A DNA stretch of 64,000 nt from Gaeumannomyces sp. JS-464. Its lineage: Eukaryota; Ascomycota; Sordariomycetes; Magnaporthales; Magnaporthaceae. Each line of letters begins with the position of its first letter. Positions within the stretch are counted from its first letter, which is position 1. The position numbers and the translations under genes were made by a program. Where the stretch lies: the NCBI GenBank assembly GCA_002197995.1, contig NGZR01000003.1, forward strand, positions 62,001 through 126,000. Reading direction: 5' to 3'. Shown piece after piece: positions 1-10,745 of this stretch. The notes beneath the pieces are model-generated. The model was not told where the DNA came from. It saw only the letters and a program-made list of their open reading frames with translations, and did no database searches.

Positions 1-99
1 CTGGGATGCCGGATTCGTAATGCAATGCGTTTATCGGTGTGGTTTTCCAAGCTGGGACCACTGCCTTAAGGACGCGGTTAAGGCTTTATCGACCCGATC

Positions 100-2550
100 G
101 ATTAAATGGCCTTGGCGGATAATTTGCTGTTGTGCCGGCTTGTACGGGTGTGGTTTAGTTTTACCCTATACCATACCTCGGCCCCGTATAAAGCCGTAGG
201 GATTATAACCGTTGTAACGGCTTTGTAAACCGAATGTGCCGGTATCCCCCCTATCGAATTCGTAAGCCTTCGGAGGTGGTTGGCAACGCTTTGGGCTTTT
301 GCAGCCCTGTTTTCCACGTGGGCTTTAAAATTAAGCCTTTGGTCGAAAAGGACCCCTAACCACCGTAAAGCTCCTGTAGCTTGTTGTATGGTAAGGCCCT
401 TCCGCCGTAACCGCTGGGGTTGTGGGATTTCTCCGTTTGGAAAAATGCATAAGCTCGCACTTCCCCGGGTCGAAAGCAACCTTATTAGCCCTGCCCCAAC
501 GTAGGATTTCCGTAACCGTAGCCCCTGCTTTACGGGAGCACTCCTCCGGAGTGCTACCCGTTACGCAAATGCCTATATCGTCCGCGTATCCGTACCTAAT
601 CGCTTTTGCTTTGGGTAGGATTTCGGCCATATAAAGCATAAATAGGACCGGTAACGCCGGTAACCCTTGGGGTAGCCCGCAGTCCGGGGAAAAAGGGGGT
701 GCCGTGGCGTCCTCCAAACGCACTTTAACCACCCTGTTTCCTGCAAAAATAATACCCATCGTACTAACGTTAATCCCAGCCTTGGTTTAAAGCCTTTAAA
801 GGAGCCTCCGGCGAAGTACGGCGTCGAAAGCCCCTTGTACATCCATGGTAACGAGGGCGGCCGTTTTATGCTTTTGGAAGGCCCGTTCCACCTCGTGGGC
901 CACGCATGCCGTTAAATCGATGGCGGCCTTTTTCGGGGTAGCCCCGGCGTGTTGCGGGGCTATAAGCCCGTGTTGTAATGCGAGGGATGCCATCCGCGAA
1001 GCCACCAGCCGCTCCAGCCCTTTCCCTAAGCACGGGAGTAAAGCTATCGGGCGGTAGGATTTTGGGTCCGTTAAATCCGTTTTATTCGGCTTTTTAGCAT
1101 AACCACTTCCGCTGTGCGGAAAGGGGCTGGGTGGTGCCCGGCCCTAAGGCAAGCCTCGAAAAAGGCCCTAACGTATTCCCCTATTGCCGGCCACGCCGCT
1201 GTAAGTAGCTTAACCGTTAGGGAATCGACGCCCGGGGCCGTGTTTGCCGTGCCAACGGTGCACTTCCGGCATTCCTTTAAAGGGACGTGGGGGTCCCACG
1301 GGAGTTGTGCGGTCCTTAGGTAGCCCTTTGCTGTAACGGGTCCTCCTGTAAGTCGTCCTCCGCCGTAAACCTACGGAGGATCTTGCGGCCTAATGCTTCC
1401 GCTTTATCCCCTGGGGCTATTATAACCTCCCCGTTAATATTTAACGGGGGAAGCCGTATAGCGGGTGTAAGTTTATGCCACTTTACAGCACGGTATAGCG
1501 CTTTCGGGGAATCCATTTCCTCCAGCACGCTGGCCCAATGCTGTTTTTTAGCCGTCCGAACCGTTGCTTTTAAAGCACGGGCTTCGGCCGTAAAAGGCCC
1601 GCCGTTTCCCATAGCTTTTGCAAGGTCCCGTTGGGCGTTGGCGCACTTTTCGTTCCACAGGGTTGGCCTTTTCTTTTGGCTTTAGGCCCCCGGCCGAAAG
1701 CCATTAACGCATTTTTTAATAAGTTTGTTAATGCTTCGGCCGCTTTATCCAGGTGTTCCGCAGTGCCTGGGTTTGTAAGTGGTGGCAAGTTGCCGGCCCC
1801 CGTTGCTACCGCGTTTGCGAAAAACGGTAGTTTATCGTTGGTAGCGTAATACGCCGGCAGTCCGGAACGAAGTTATTGCGGTTAGGAATTTCGATCCGTA
1901 TCGAGCGGTGGTCCGAATCGGTTGCTAGCGAAGGGTCGATTTCCGCTGTTGCTAAAAGGGCGTTGGAAAAGGTAAATCCAAAACGCCCCCGTCGTTATGC
2001 GTAGGTTGGCCTGGGTCGGTAAGTAGGAGGAGGTTATAGTATTAGCCCATTGGGCTATATCCTGGCCCCTATTCCTATTACCTTAACCGGATCCCACGCC
2101 GGGGACCCTGCGTTAAAGTTTCCAGCTATAATGCATTTTGCCGTTGGGCGCCAACGTAGTAAAAGGTAACGAGGGTTCCGAAGGTCCCCTGGAGGCCTAT
2201 ATACGTTAACGAAGGTGCACCTGGCGACGGTAAGCCAAAGGATGTCCCGGGTGTTGCCTGCCGGCCGGTCCGCTACGGGCCGAAGCCCCGGGTCCTTCCG
2301 TACGTAAGTTATTACCCGAGGCCTGGTTTGGTGGTCGTGCCAGCTATTTACCGGAGTAAATAGCTCGTACGACGGGTGGGTGCAAAGCATAAGCTTCCCT
2401 TTCCACGCGCTAGGGGCTCCTGCATTAGCACCACGTCGATATTTTGGCTAAAATAGTTGGAGTAAAGTAGCCCCCGCTTCCCAGCTACGTCGAACGTTCG
2501 CTTGGGCGGCGGTTAAAGCACGGCGTTCGGGGCGAAGCCCCGGGCGCCGG
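100..2550 (-). pseudogene. LINE ORF2: endonuclease-reverse transcriptase remnants
   Basis: Fragments in several frames add up to ORF2. The apurinic-type endonuclease part (2390-2055) shows VNVYRPPGD and then AGNFNAGSPAWDP, where the family has a catalytic Asp in GDFN. The RT palm follows: TMDVQGAFDAVL (motif A, about 850-800), a degenerate LPQG...PVLFMLY (motif B, about 690-640), and GYADDIGI (motif C, about 577-592). The thumb and post-RT part covers 480-100. The YADD box is intact although the frame is broken around it, so no working protein can be made from this copy. RNase H, if the element had one, would lie left of position 1. Confidence 0.8.
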
Positions 2551-2681
2551 GCCCTATTGCCATGCGTTTGTTGTATCCGGTTGGCTGCTGGCATACGTAA
2601 AAGCGGCGTTGGTGTATTGGGGGCTTTGGCCCTAAGGTTGTTGGCCGGCGGTACCGTCGGTTTCCTCCAGGGGGTTTCCGG

Positions 2682-4491
2682 TTATTTCGATAGCCCTTTC
2701 GGGCTCGGGGAGGTCCAGTTCCATATCCGCCAGTACTTCGTATTGGTTGTTAAAACTAACCCTAAGCCTTTTGGCAGGTGCCTTCCCTTGCCGGCCGTAC
2801 GGGCCGCGCCCTCGGGGGCCAGCGGATTTGCCGGGCTTACCTCGGCAGCGTCGGCGGTGGCAGCAGCGGCAGGAACGGCGGCGGCGGCGGGGGTAACGGA
2901 AGCAGCGGCGTTACCGGTACCGGCCGCGGGATTGGCATTAGCGGTAACGGTTACAACGGAATTGTCCGTAGTAACCGCGGTTGCAGGAAGGGCGTTGGCG
3001 GTGGCGGCCGCGGCGGCCGCGGCGGTGGCGGCGGCAGCGGCGGCTTCCACCTCTTTTACCGCCGCCCGGTAGGCTTGTGCCCCTAATTTCCTAACCGCGC
3101 CTTTTTCCCCACGGGTTAAATGCTTTAGCACTCCGTTTACCCGTACAGGCTTTATAGGGCAGTTCGGGTGGTCGGCTGGGTACGGGCCCGAACAGTTTGC
3201 GCATTGCGGAAGGGCCGTGCACGGCGATGCGTGCCGGCCGTCGTTTACTTTCCCGCACCGGAGGCACCTATCGGCCCGGGCACAGTTGCGAGCCACGTGA
3301 AAGCCGTGGCAGCCGGGGGTATGTTGCGTAACCGGCGGGTGTCGTTGTACGCGGCGTGAAAAAGACGTAATCCCCAAAGCCTAAACCCGGTTACGCGCGT
3401 GTAAAAGGATATAATCCATAATATACGCCTTTGGTAATTAGCGCCGGCCCCGGAGGGCTTAACGCTTACTGGCTTTAGCCCTGTTTGGGCTTCGACTTCC
3501 TCCCGGACCAGCTTTCCGATACCGGGACGCTTTGTCCGAGGCCGTTCGTTAAGGACGTGGGGCATCCGGAAATCACGTAGTTAAACCAGATTTCGGGCTT
3601 TTCGATCCTTTCGGCGTTATATAAACGGCCTAATTCGGATCGATGCTGCAAAAGCCGGCTTTGGATATCCGCCGTTTTTGCTTTTAGCACGAACCCAGTA
3701 GGGGTTCGATAAGCTTCCGGGACGTCGGCTGTCGTAAACGGCAGGTCCCTGCTATCGGCAAGGGCTTTGCGAATACTAAAGCCCGTTTGTTGGTTGGCCC
3801 AAGCCTGTTTTTCCTCCGGGATTTTAACAAAAACCCGGAAATCGGCTTTGGGCCGGGCGGGAGGGCGGGGCTCCCGGGGTGCACGGTTTTTAAAGCCTGT
3901 GCGGGTTGCTGGGGCTGCTGGAGCCCTGTTCGGGCCGCCGCCGCGTAAGTGGTCGGGGGCGGGCGTTGCGGGTTAGGCGCGTAAGGTTCCGGGGCCCCGT
4001 AGGGGTTTCTTTCCCTTTGGGCCGGCGTTGGCAGGCCGAAAAGGGCTTGTTTGGCGTATTCGATAAAACAATCCTTCCAGCCGTTGGCTTCGGGGATTGC
4101 CTCCAGTGGGAGGGAAGCGATGCCGGCGTCGATAGAGCGGGCGAGGGTTGTGCAAATTAAAGCCGTTTGCTGTTGCTTGCGGCTGTAACTCGCAACAATT
4201 TCCTCCGCGGCCGCCGCAGCCGACCCGAGGGGTGGGCGCGTAGGCCGGGGGTGGGAAGGGAGGGGAAAAGAAAGGAAAGGGGCACCTGTGCCGGTGCTGC
4301 CGTCGTGGGTGCCTTCCTGGCCCTGAACGGGCCCTGTTGGGTGTTGCGAATTCCGCAACGGGGACGGCGTGGTCGGGTGCGCTGACGCGCGGGGGGCCCG
4401 GGTGGCAGCGACGCGTTCCTCCGGGCCGTTGGGCCGACGAGGAGGGCGCGCGCCACCCTATTGGCCGAAGGGGGGCTGTTGGCAACGGCAT
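2682..4491 (-). pseudogene. LINE ORF1: gag-like nucleic-acid-binding protein remnants
   Basis: An N-terminal Pro/Ala-rich part (4358-3684) is followed by two short frames (3690-3475 and 3565-3245) and a C-terminal part with Cys/His knuckles (3377-3080) that includes CANCSGPYPADHPNC. This is the CCHC arrangement of LINE ORF1 proteins, which coat the element RNA. An Ala/Thr/Val-rich tail encoded by GCN repeats follows (3040-2850). At least three frame changes interrupt the ORF. The assignment rests on the zinc knuckles and on the position upstream of ORF2. Confidence 0.7.
2848..3050. repeat. GC-rich trinucleotide-like low-complexity tract
   Basis: Imperfect GGC/GCG/GCA triplets dominate this stretch. 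On the minus strand they encode the Ala-rich tail of the LINE ORF1. The plus strand gives Gly-rich open frames that are only shadows. Confidence 0.7.
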
Positions 4492-4559
4492 GTTGCCGTC
4501 GCCAGCGCCGTTGGCGGGCGTGGTTATTGGTGTTGGGTCGCTAATTGGCGGGTGTTAAG

Positions 4560-5800
4560 GATTTGTATGCAATTTGGCAGTGTGCACTAACAGCGCAATG
4601 CCAAGAATTGGTGAATTCGAGAAAAGGTTGTCCAAAACAAGGGAGAGGGAGAGACAAAGAACAAAAAAGCGGTGTTAACTGGACCACTGAGCCTAACCCA
4701 CACGGCATCATCCGCCAGATGACATCTGCCTAAGACGCCAAGCACGTGTGCTGCTGGAAAACAAGCGGTCTGGATGCGGCTGCAAAACCGCTCAGGAATA
4801 AACTACCTTGAAACTCCAGTGGACTATCCCAATCAGCCAGATGCCCATCCTTAAGGTTGAGTCAGGGTGGCTTGCTGATCGGCGTGGGCGAATCGGCGTC
4901 AGCGGCGGGGTGGAAAAGGGGCTGCGGGCAGAGAAGAGCACACGAATGGTGGGGCTGGCACATGGGCTAGGAAGCACTCCACGCTATTTGCAAGCCCTTT
5001 GACAAACAGAACAACATTGTGTATTGTCAGCTGTGATTGTGCTGTGGTGTCAAGACACCAGACTGAGAACAAAAATCAATGCGTGACGGGAGCTTCTGTC
5101 GATCTTCATCCCGCTGTCTGTGCGGCTGGCCATTTTGGGCATGGAACAAAACCTTTGTGCCAGCAAGTCTTGTTGTTCCTGCGCTTCCTTATTCCTTGTC
5201 GTTTTTGTTTTTCCTATGGCGCGCGCTGACCGCACAATGGACTGCTGGCCCATCGGTCCGACTTGCTGTGGTGTTGGGCTCAATGTTTGGCACTGCTGAC
5301 GTCGATAGATTCCACCGCGGGAATGGACGTTTCTGGCGGAGCAGGGGTCCCTTCTGGAGCGTGGAGGATTCCGCCCAGCGTTTCATTCACACGCGGCAAT
5401 GACAGCCATGACGCAGAGCCGCCCTTTCGCCCTTGGAGTGGCTGGCACTACTGCCAACACCAAACGGCTCCTCGGGTGCTAGCCGAGGGATCGCCGGCAT
5501 TGACACGATTGCGATCGACTGAGGTGGCAGGGGCGGTGACCTCGCGCCAGGGGACGTGCCCCGGAAAACTCCCGATCGGCGCTGCGGCGGCCGCCAGCGC
5601 AGGAAGGCCGTGGTAATAGCCCTGCCGATCGTCAGTTTCAACGCCTCGGCCAAATTTCTGCGCCAAGACAGCAGACCTAAACCATCGACTGCCGGGGGCA
5701 ATGTTGGCAACTGGCGCAGGGGCTGCCTTGGCCTGTGTCTGTCTGTCGCTGTTGCTGCGTCTGTCGATCGTGTAAGTCGAGTCCAGTCGAGGTCAGCAGG
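4560..5800. other. Intergenic stretch between LINE and secreted-protein gene
   Basis: Frames here are short and lack family motifs. Base composition is mixed and there is no obvious repeat. It holds the junction with the LINE 5' end, which I could not place exactly, and the distal promoter of the gene at 6015. Confidence 0.5.
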
Positions 5801-5811
5801 CCGCCGTCTCG

Positions 5812-5822
5812 AGTATATATGT
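5812..5822 (+). promoter_or_regulatory. TATA box of the secreted-protein gene
   Basis: GAGTATATATGT lies about 195 bp before the ATG at 6015. It is followed by a CT-rich stretch (CCTCTCCCCTCTAG), the usual fungal core-promoter arrangement for a strongly expressed gene. The 5' leader would be about 150-170 nt. Confidence 0.6.
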
Positions 5823-6014
5823 CCCCTCGGCCTCTCCCCTCTAGTCCATCCAGCTTCCTCCTCCTCATCCTCAGCAGCATCAGCCAGACTCCGGTCCTCC
5901 TGCACTCCACACTCCTTTATAACACCCAACTTGCAGTCGCTCTTTGCTCCGCGCCTTAATAACCTCTCCTTTCCATAACTTTTAATAATCGCTTCCCGCA
6001 ACCAAACAGTCAAG

Positions 6015-6815
6015 ATGAAGTTCTCCATCCTTGCCGCCACCGCCACTTTCGGTGCCGCCCTGGCTGCTCCCTTCCACGGCGAGCCCGCTGCCCCGACCGG
6101 CGTCAGCAACACCGTCTCGGACATCACCTCTACCGCTGCCATCTGGACCGTCTCCTCGACTGCTATCCCGACCTCGTTCAAGGCTCCCGCCGATGTGTCT
6201 GCCATCCGCAACTCGGCTCCTGCCGTCCCTACCGGTTTCCCTGCCCCGCACGGCAAGGGCGCTCCGTCCATCGTCGAGGCCGTCGTCCTGGTCAAGGGCC
6301 TAAAGGCGGAAGTCCACAAGGAGCTCCTGGTCGTCAAGACCCTCGTCGGCGGCCCCGTCGAGAAGATCGAGGAGAAGATCGTGGCCATCACCTCGCGCGT
6401 CGAGGAGTGCAAGTCCAAGATGCAGACCCTCCTGGCCAGTGTCAAGCCCGAGGAGCTCGCCGAGGATGACCGCGAGCACATCTTGTCCCTGGTTTCCGAA
6501 CTCAAGGAGATTGTCGAGGAGGTCGAGGCCTGCATCGTCTCGCTTGCCAAGGTCCTGACCGCCAAGCTCCTCTCCGTCCTGCTGCCCAAGCTCGCCGCCC
6601 TCAAGGAGTGCCTCGGCCTCCTCGTCGCCCCGATCCTGAAGATTTCCTTCGCCATCTGCGCCATCGTCAAGAACGACGTTACCGGCATCGTCGCCAAGAT
6701 CGCCTTTGTTGCCCGCGGCCTTGAGAACTGCCTGGCCAAGTTCCTGGCCCCGTCCTTGCCCTTATTGGCAAGATCCTGCTGTAAAGCCTTTTGCGGCTTC
6801 TTCTGGCATCCGTGA
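6015..6815 (+). CDS. Small secreted helical protein of unknown function
   Basis: The protein has 266 residues and no intron. Residues 1-18 (MKFSILAATATFGAALAA) form a clear signal peptide. A Thr/Ser/Pro/Ala-rich linker (20-80) follows, then about 170 residues of amphipathic helix with regular Leu/Val/Lys/Glu spacing and single Cys in EECKSK, EACIVS, KECLGL, FAICAI and ENCLAK. I do not recognise a family. The outline resembles secreted surface-active or cell-wall-associated fungal proteins, but that is weak. The last about 20 residues look frameshifted: one missing G near 6751 would restore an ending VLALIGKILL with a TAA at 6782-6784, in keeping with the hydrophobic helix before it. The gene has a TATA box and CT-rich leader and ends 250 bp before a MULE insertion. 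Confidence 0.75.
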   Translation: MKFSILAATATFGAALAAPFHGEPAAPTGVSNTVSDITSTAAIWTVSSTAIPTSFKAPADVSAIRNSAPAVPTGFPAPHGKGAPSIVEAVVLVKGLKAEVHKELLVVKTLVGGPVEKIEEKIVAITSRVEECKSKMQTLLASVKPEELAEDDREHILSLVSELKEIVEEVEACIVSLAKVLTAKLLSVLLPKLAALKECLGLLVAPILKISFAICAIVKNDVTGIVAKIAFVARGLENCLAKFLAPSLPLLARSCCKAFCGFFWHP

Positions 6816-7058
6816 CCAAAGTGGTGGAAGGTGTAATTAGATCTGGGGGCATAAAGCGTCTGCATCTTGTATTTAGCTCGGGGTTGTATGTGTTGCTTAG
6901 TATAGCCGTTTATCTATTCCTTGCTTGGCAATATACCCTCAAGCTCTGTTGTCCGGGAATCCGTCTCTCCAACATTGTGCAACGTTCCTTGTCCTGTGCT
7001 TCTATCTTCAAATTCCCATCAATCGGTCCTCCGCTTATCATTCCTGATCCTCCCATGC

Positions 7059-7066
7059 TTCGAAAG
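7059..7066. repeat. Target-site duplication, left MULE (left side)
   Basis: TTCGAAAG is repeated exactly at 9853-9860 immediately outside the terminal inverted repeats. Eight to ten bp is normal for Mutator-like elements. Confidence 0.9.
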
Positions 7067-9852
7067 GAGGATCTTCCGGGCCACGCACCCTTTTTGCTCC
7101 CGCACCCACCCCCACCCCGATATCGGCGCGCATGGACTTTCTATGGCGCACCTACACAAACGAACATAGGCTTTAATGCAGGCAGGGGCTCAATCAACAG
7201 GAGGGAAGCAAATAGAAGTTATCGCCACGAGCAATTTATTAAAAAACGATCAAAAACGCGGTGTTGAACCGCCCAAATTACATAGGAAAAGTGCAGGGCA
7301 CGGCGTTAAGGCCGTCTATCTAGGGCTACAAAGGGGCCTAGGGACTCGCAAAGGGATCAAAAAACTCGTCAGAGGCCAGCGCAGGCGCTGGAAAGAACGT
7401 GGAGGCCCTCCCAGCCAGCCTTAAAGGCAGGGCTGCCGGCGTTAAGGGCAAAGTGGCCGGCGTTGTAGGGGAGTGCCGAGGGTAAGCACTGGACCTTCCG
7501 CCTCGTCAGCCTCGTCACGTGCCTTTAGGGAGGCACCCTGTTCGTGTTGAGAGTAATCACGCCTTGCGCTAGCCCGTATACCCGTGCGGGGCGCGGGTGC
7601 GAGGCCCTGCCGGCGCCTCGTTACCAAAGGGGCCGGTCCCTCGAGGCCGGCCCTTTTTAACCCCTACCGGCTTTGTAACCCGCAACAAAGGGTCCTTTGC
7701 AAGGCGATTGCCCGGGTGCAGCCAAAAGCTATCTACGGCGGTGATCCGCAAGCCAGGGGCCTGCGGATCACGCCGCTGAGCTTTATGTAGGGCAATAAGC
7801 TCGTGGGGCAGGGCAGGCCGTATTGGGCACGCGTAGCTTTGCTGCAAGGGCCGATATTTAGGCCGGTTAGGTGCAGGCGGGAAGGGAACGTTGAAAGGGC
7901 GAGGCGGTTAATTTGCTCGAGGAGATTAAAGCACCATAACGAAGCTCGTAGGGGTAGGTCCCCTGCCTACGAACGGCCGGTATAATCCCACCTAACGCGC
8001 GCGAGAGAAGCTTGTTGGCGCGTCCTGGAAAGCCGTAATTTTGTGCCCCGTTTGCCTGCGAGTTGCCTGTTTAACGTGTGCCAACGTTAATCGAAAGGAA
8101 AGGTCGTACGTTTTAAGGGACCCGTAATTCCCTTTAGCGCCGGCGGTGCTAATTACCCTTTAATTAGGGTAATATTTCGTGTAATAACAAGCCCATTGCC
8201 GGCGGGAAGGCCAAACGGTTCGTTACAGGTAGTTAATTAAGCTCGTTTGCTTAAAAAACTTTCCCACAAGCTTATCCATGGCCTCTTTATGCGCTAAACG
8301 GCTTTTGGCATAAACGACGTGCTTTTAAAGGGTAAAAAAAGCCGGCTCCGTGTGAGGAATATCGGTAGGGTCGTATTGTAAGCATCCAGGCTTTGGGCAA
8401 ACCAAATCCGTCGGTAACTGTTATTAAGGGTACGTAAATCCTTCTCGTTAACCTCGTTAGCTTCGCTTTCGTTAAGGCTTAGCCCGGCCCCCAATCCTCG
8501 CCGGGCCTCGTTTTGGGGGGTTTAATTAGGAAACCTTTCGAGGGCTTCCGCAGCCGCAAATTTGCTCCATTTCTTTTTTATTTAAAGCATAACGTCGGCG
8601 TTTATATAATAAACGCAAAGCTGCATTTTTGCGAAAGGAAAACAGGCCTAAAAGCTAGTGCGCATGCGAAAATTTAAATCCGTAAGGGCAACTTTAAAGG
8701 CCGGAATCTCGAAAGCTGCCAGAAAATCGCGGAGGGCGTTAAAAAGCCAAAGGAAGGTTTCCTCCGTTTCGTTGTTTATTAAGCCCCAAAAGGCGGTATC
8801 GTTATGCGCTCGTTAGTTAGGATTACGGGCCGTAAAAAGGTGCATATTGTTGCGGTTCGTTTTGTAGGTAACGTCGATTTGGAAGCAGTGCGGGTTGGCT
8901 TAAAAAAAGGAACGGCTTTTCCGTATACCCAAGCAACGTTGGCAAAGGTGGTAGTAGTTTTTGGGTTTCGCTAAAGGAAATCGGGCGGGTTAAAGGCTTT
9001 AAACACGACTTCCGGGTTGTCGAGGGCCCGCACGAGGGCCGCGCAGGCTTGTATCCGTTAACCCCGACCTTTTTGTAAGCCGCCTTGTATTTGTATAATG
9101 CTGGTAGGTTCCAAAGCACGTTGGGAAAGCGGCGGCGGCAAAGATCGAATATCGAGCGGGTGCGGACTGTAAAATCTTCGAATAAAGGCTCGAGGAACCC
9201 CAATGCCTATCGGTAAAGGCCGAGGTTTACTTGCGAACGGAGGGCTTTATAGCGTTTAAAAGGAGGCGGCCGTGGTTTTAATAGGTAAAACTCGTCATTT
9301 TAACGCTTTAAAAACCCCCGTTAGCCTTTAGGCGTTGCGCGATAAAGCCGTAGGTGCAGTCGGAAATTTGGGAAGTGCGCGTGCGTAAACGGAAAGCCCG
9401 GCGGCTTGTAGGCCGTGGCCGGAAAAAGCACCCGGCCACGAGCTTTTTAAAGCCTTGGGAGTCGGAATGCGATCGCACGGTCGTTACGTAAACCTTTTTA
9501 GCGTCGAAATAGGCGCTTATAGCTTGCATAAGGGCCTTATAAGTAGGGTAAAGGGTTAAAAAAACCTTTACGGGGTTAGCGGTCCAAGGTAAGCCGTCCT
9601 AGTCCGTTAAGAGGGCTGCAGCCTCGTCGGAAGCCGGCTTAGCCTCGTCCGGCCCGGCCTCGTCGTCGCTCGAAATCGTAATTACTTTGTTTATAAGGGT
9701 AATTGTTAAAAAATGGATTAAAATGGCACTAAGTTCAATTTGCAGGCAAAATTACGTGGGCTGCGAAACCGGAACGCACAGGCGTTGCACGAGCTAAAAG
9801 TGGGGCAGGGTAGGTGCGGGAGCAAAAAGGGTGCGTGGCCCGGAAAATCCTT
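7067..9852 (-). mobile_element. Mutator-like element (MULE), left copy, inverted
   Basis: The element is 2,786 bp, bounded by terminal inverted repeats that start GAGGATCTTCCGGGCCACGC on the left. The right-end reverse complement is AAGGATTTTCCGGGCCACGC, followed at both ends by ACCCTTTTTGCTCCCGCAC. It is flanked by an exact 8-bp target duplication, TTCGAAAG (7059-7066 and 9853-9860). Transposase reads right to left. The right TIR differs from the left by G-to-A and C-to-T changes, which suggests repeat-induced mutation. The same family is present as the copy at 10746-13553. Confidence 0.9.
7569..9640 (-). pseudogene. MULE transposase, left copy, heavily mutated
   Basis: Blocks colinear with the right copy occur in several frames: the N-terminal DNA-binding-like segment TVRSHSDSQGFKKL (9529-9308), the pre-catalytic region FLEPLFEDFTVRTRS (9203-8823), the DEANEEDL-like segment (8494-8294), and the C-terminal QRRDPQAPGLRI segment (7847-7569). 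At about 8890 the copy still reads HCFQIDVTYKTN, keeping the Gln codon that is a stop in the right copy. It has TAG (about 8656-8658) at the same Phe-stop site as the right copy. The C-x2-H motif is changed to CVYY (His to Tyr, CAT to TAT). It cannot make active enzyme. Confidence 0.85.
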
Positions 9853-9860
9853 TTCGAAAG
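9853..9860. repeat. Target-site duplication, left MULE (right side)
   Basis: TTCGAAAG matches 7059-7066. Confidence 0.9.
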
Positions 9861-10737
9861 CCAAAACCTTTATCATTGCCTTATAGGGCCATTTTATCTC
9901 CGACTAGGTACTCGTCTTTAAAAGCGTTACCCGCCGCAGCACTAATTCCGTCGAATCCGCAGGGGCATTTTAAGTTCCTTTGTAGTCCCGGGGAGGTTAC
10001 CGTATCCCTAGGCCTGGCACTATGATTTGTAGTTTGCGTGCTCGATGAATTTGAAAGGGCTCGAATTAGACTTTTCTTCGGCGGCGAGTTGATATTCTTC
10101 TATTTCCTTATCACTATCCCCTCGCCGCACTTAACAAATCGGCACCCATTCCCGTAAAAAATAACCCGGCCTTGGGGGATTTGGTTGCTTCCGCGCTTTG
10201 CCTAAAGGGGACTCTTTTAATCCGGTAAATCGGAGCACCCAAATTTTGCTATACCCGTGTCGGTCACTCGAAACCTTGTATAAAATCCCAAAAATGCCAC
10301 GTTTTTACAACGCGATAATAAATTTAATAAAAATCGCGAAAATAAAAGCGTTATTTTATTCGACAGCTTAAAAACTGGGCTTTTTAAAAAAGGCTTTTAT
10401 TTAAAAATTCCGGGTTTGTAAAGTAATCAAATGTTTTTTATTTATAAAATTAATATTTTTTAATATAAATTATAAAGATTAGCTTGGAGCTAAGGCTGGT
10501 AATTACCATACTAGGACGGCGGGGAGTCATTTATGGCTAGTTTAACCAGGATAACTTTAAACTTAAAAAAGTGTAAAGCATGAGTTTAATAAGGTTCTTA
10601 GCAATAGGAACATTGCTTATTTATTTCCAAAACATACAGGAAGTTAAACTTTCACATATCTTTTACGGCAACTTGGCACGGGTCCTAGCTTAAGCTCCTG
10701 TAAGCCGTGTTCCTACTTGCTAACTGCGCAAAGCTCT
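9861..10737. other. AT-rich spacer between the two MULE copies
   Basis: GC content falls sharply at about 10290-10640 (long A/T runs, many TTTAAA and TATAAA words) compared with the GC-rich flanks. No frame has coding character. It looks like mutated repeat or heterochromatic host sequence into which both MULEs inserted. Confidence 0.6.
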
Positions 10738-10745
10738 TTTAATAG
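10738..10745. repeat. Target-site duplication, right MULE (left side)
   Basis: TTTAATAG is identical to 13554-13561. Confidence 0.88.

Larger units (their letters stand above)
1..4500 (-). mobile_element. Tad-like non-LTR retrotransposon (LINE), decayed, truncated by window edge
   Basis: A LINE lies on the minus strand. Reading right to left it has an ORF1 with CCHC zinc knuckles (about 4.49-2.68 kb), an endonuclease/reverse transcriptase ORF2 (about 2.5 kb to the left edge), and the start of the post-RT region at 100-480. The layout and the post-RT thumb motif (LGVLFDQRLNF) fit fungal Tad-clade LINEs. Every ORF is broken by stops and frameshifts. Many stops are TAA/TAG in places where family members have Gln, as repeat-induced point mutation would produce. 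The 5' end lies near 4.5 kb by coding content. I found no target duplication, because the 3' end is outside the window. Confidence 0.85.

Noticed and set aside
5387..6865. A 492-codon minus-strand open frame across the secreted-protein gene
   Set aside because: It is antisense to a gene with signal peptide, TATA box and typical codon use, and has repetitive Ser/Thr/Arg composition without motifs.
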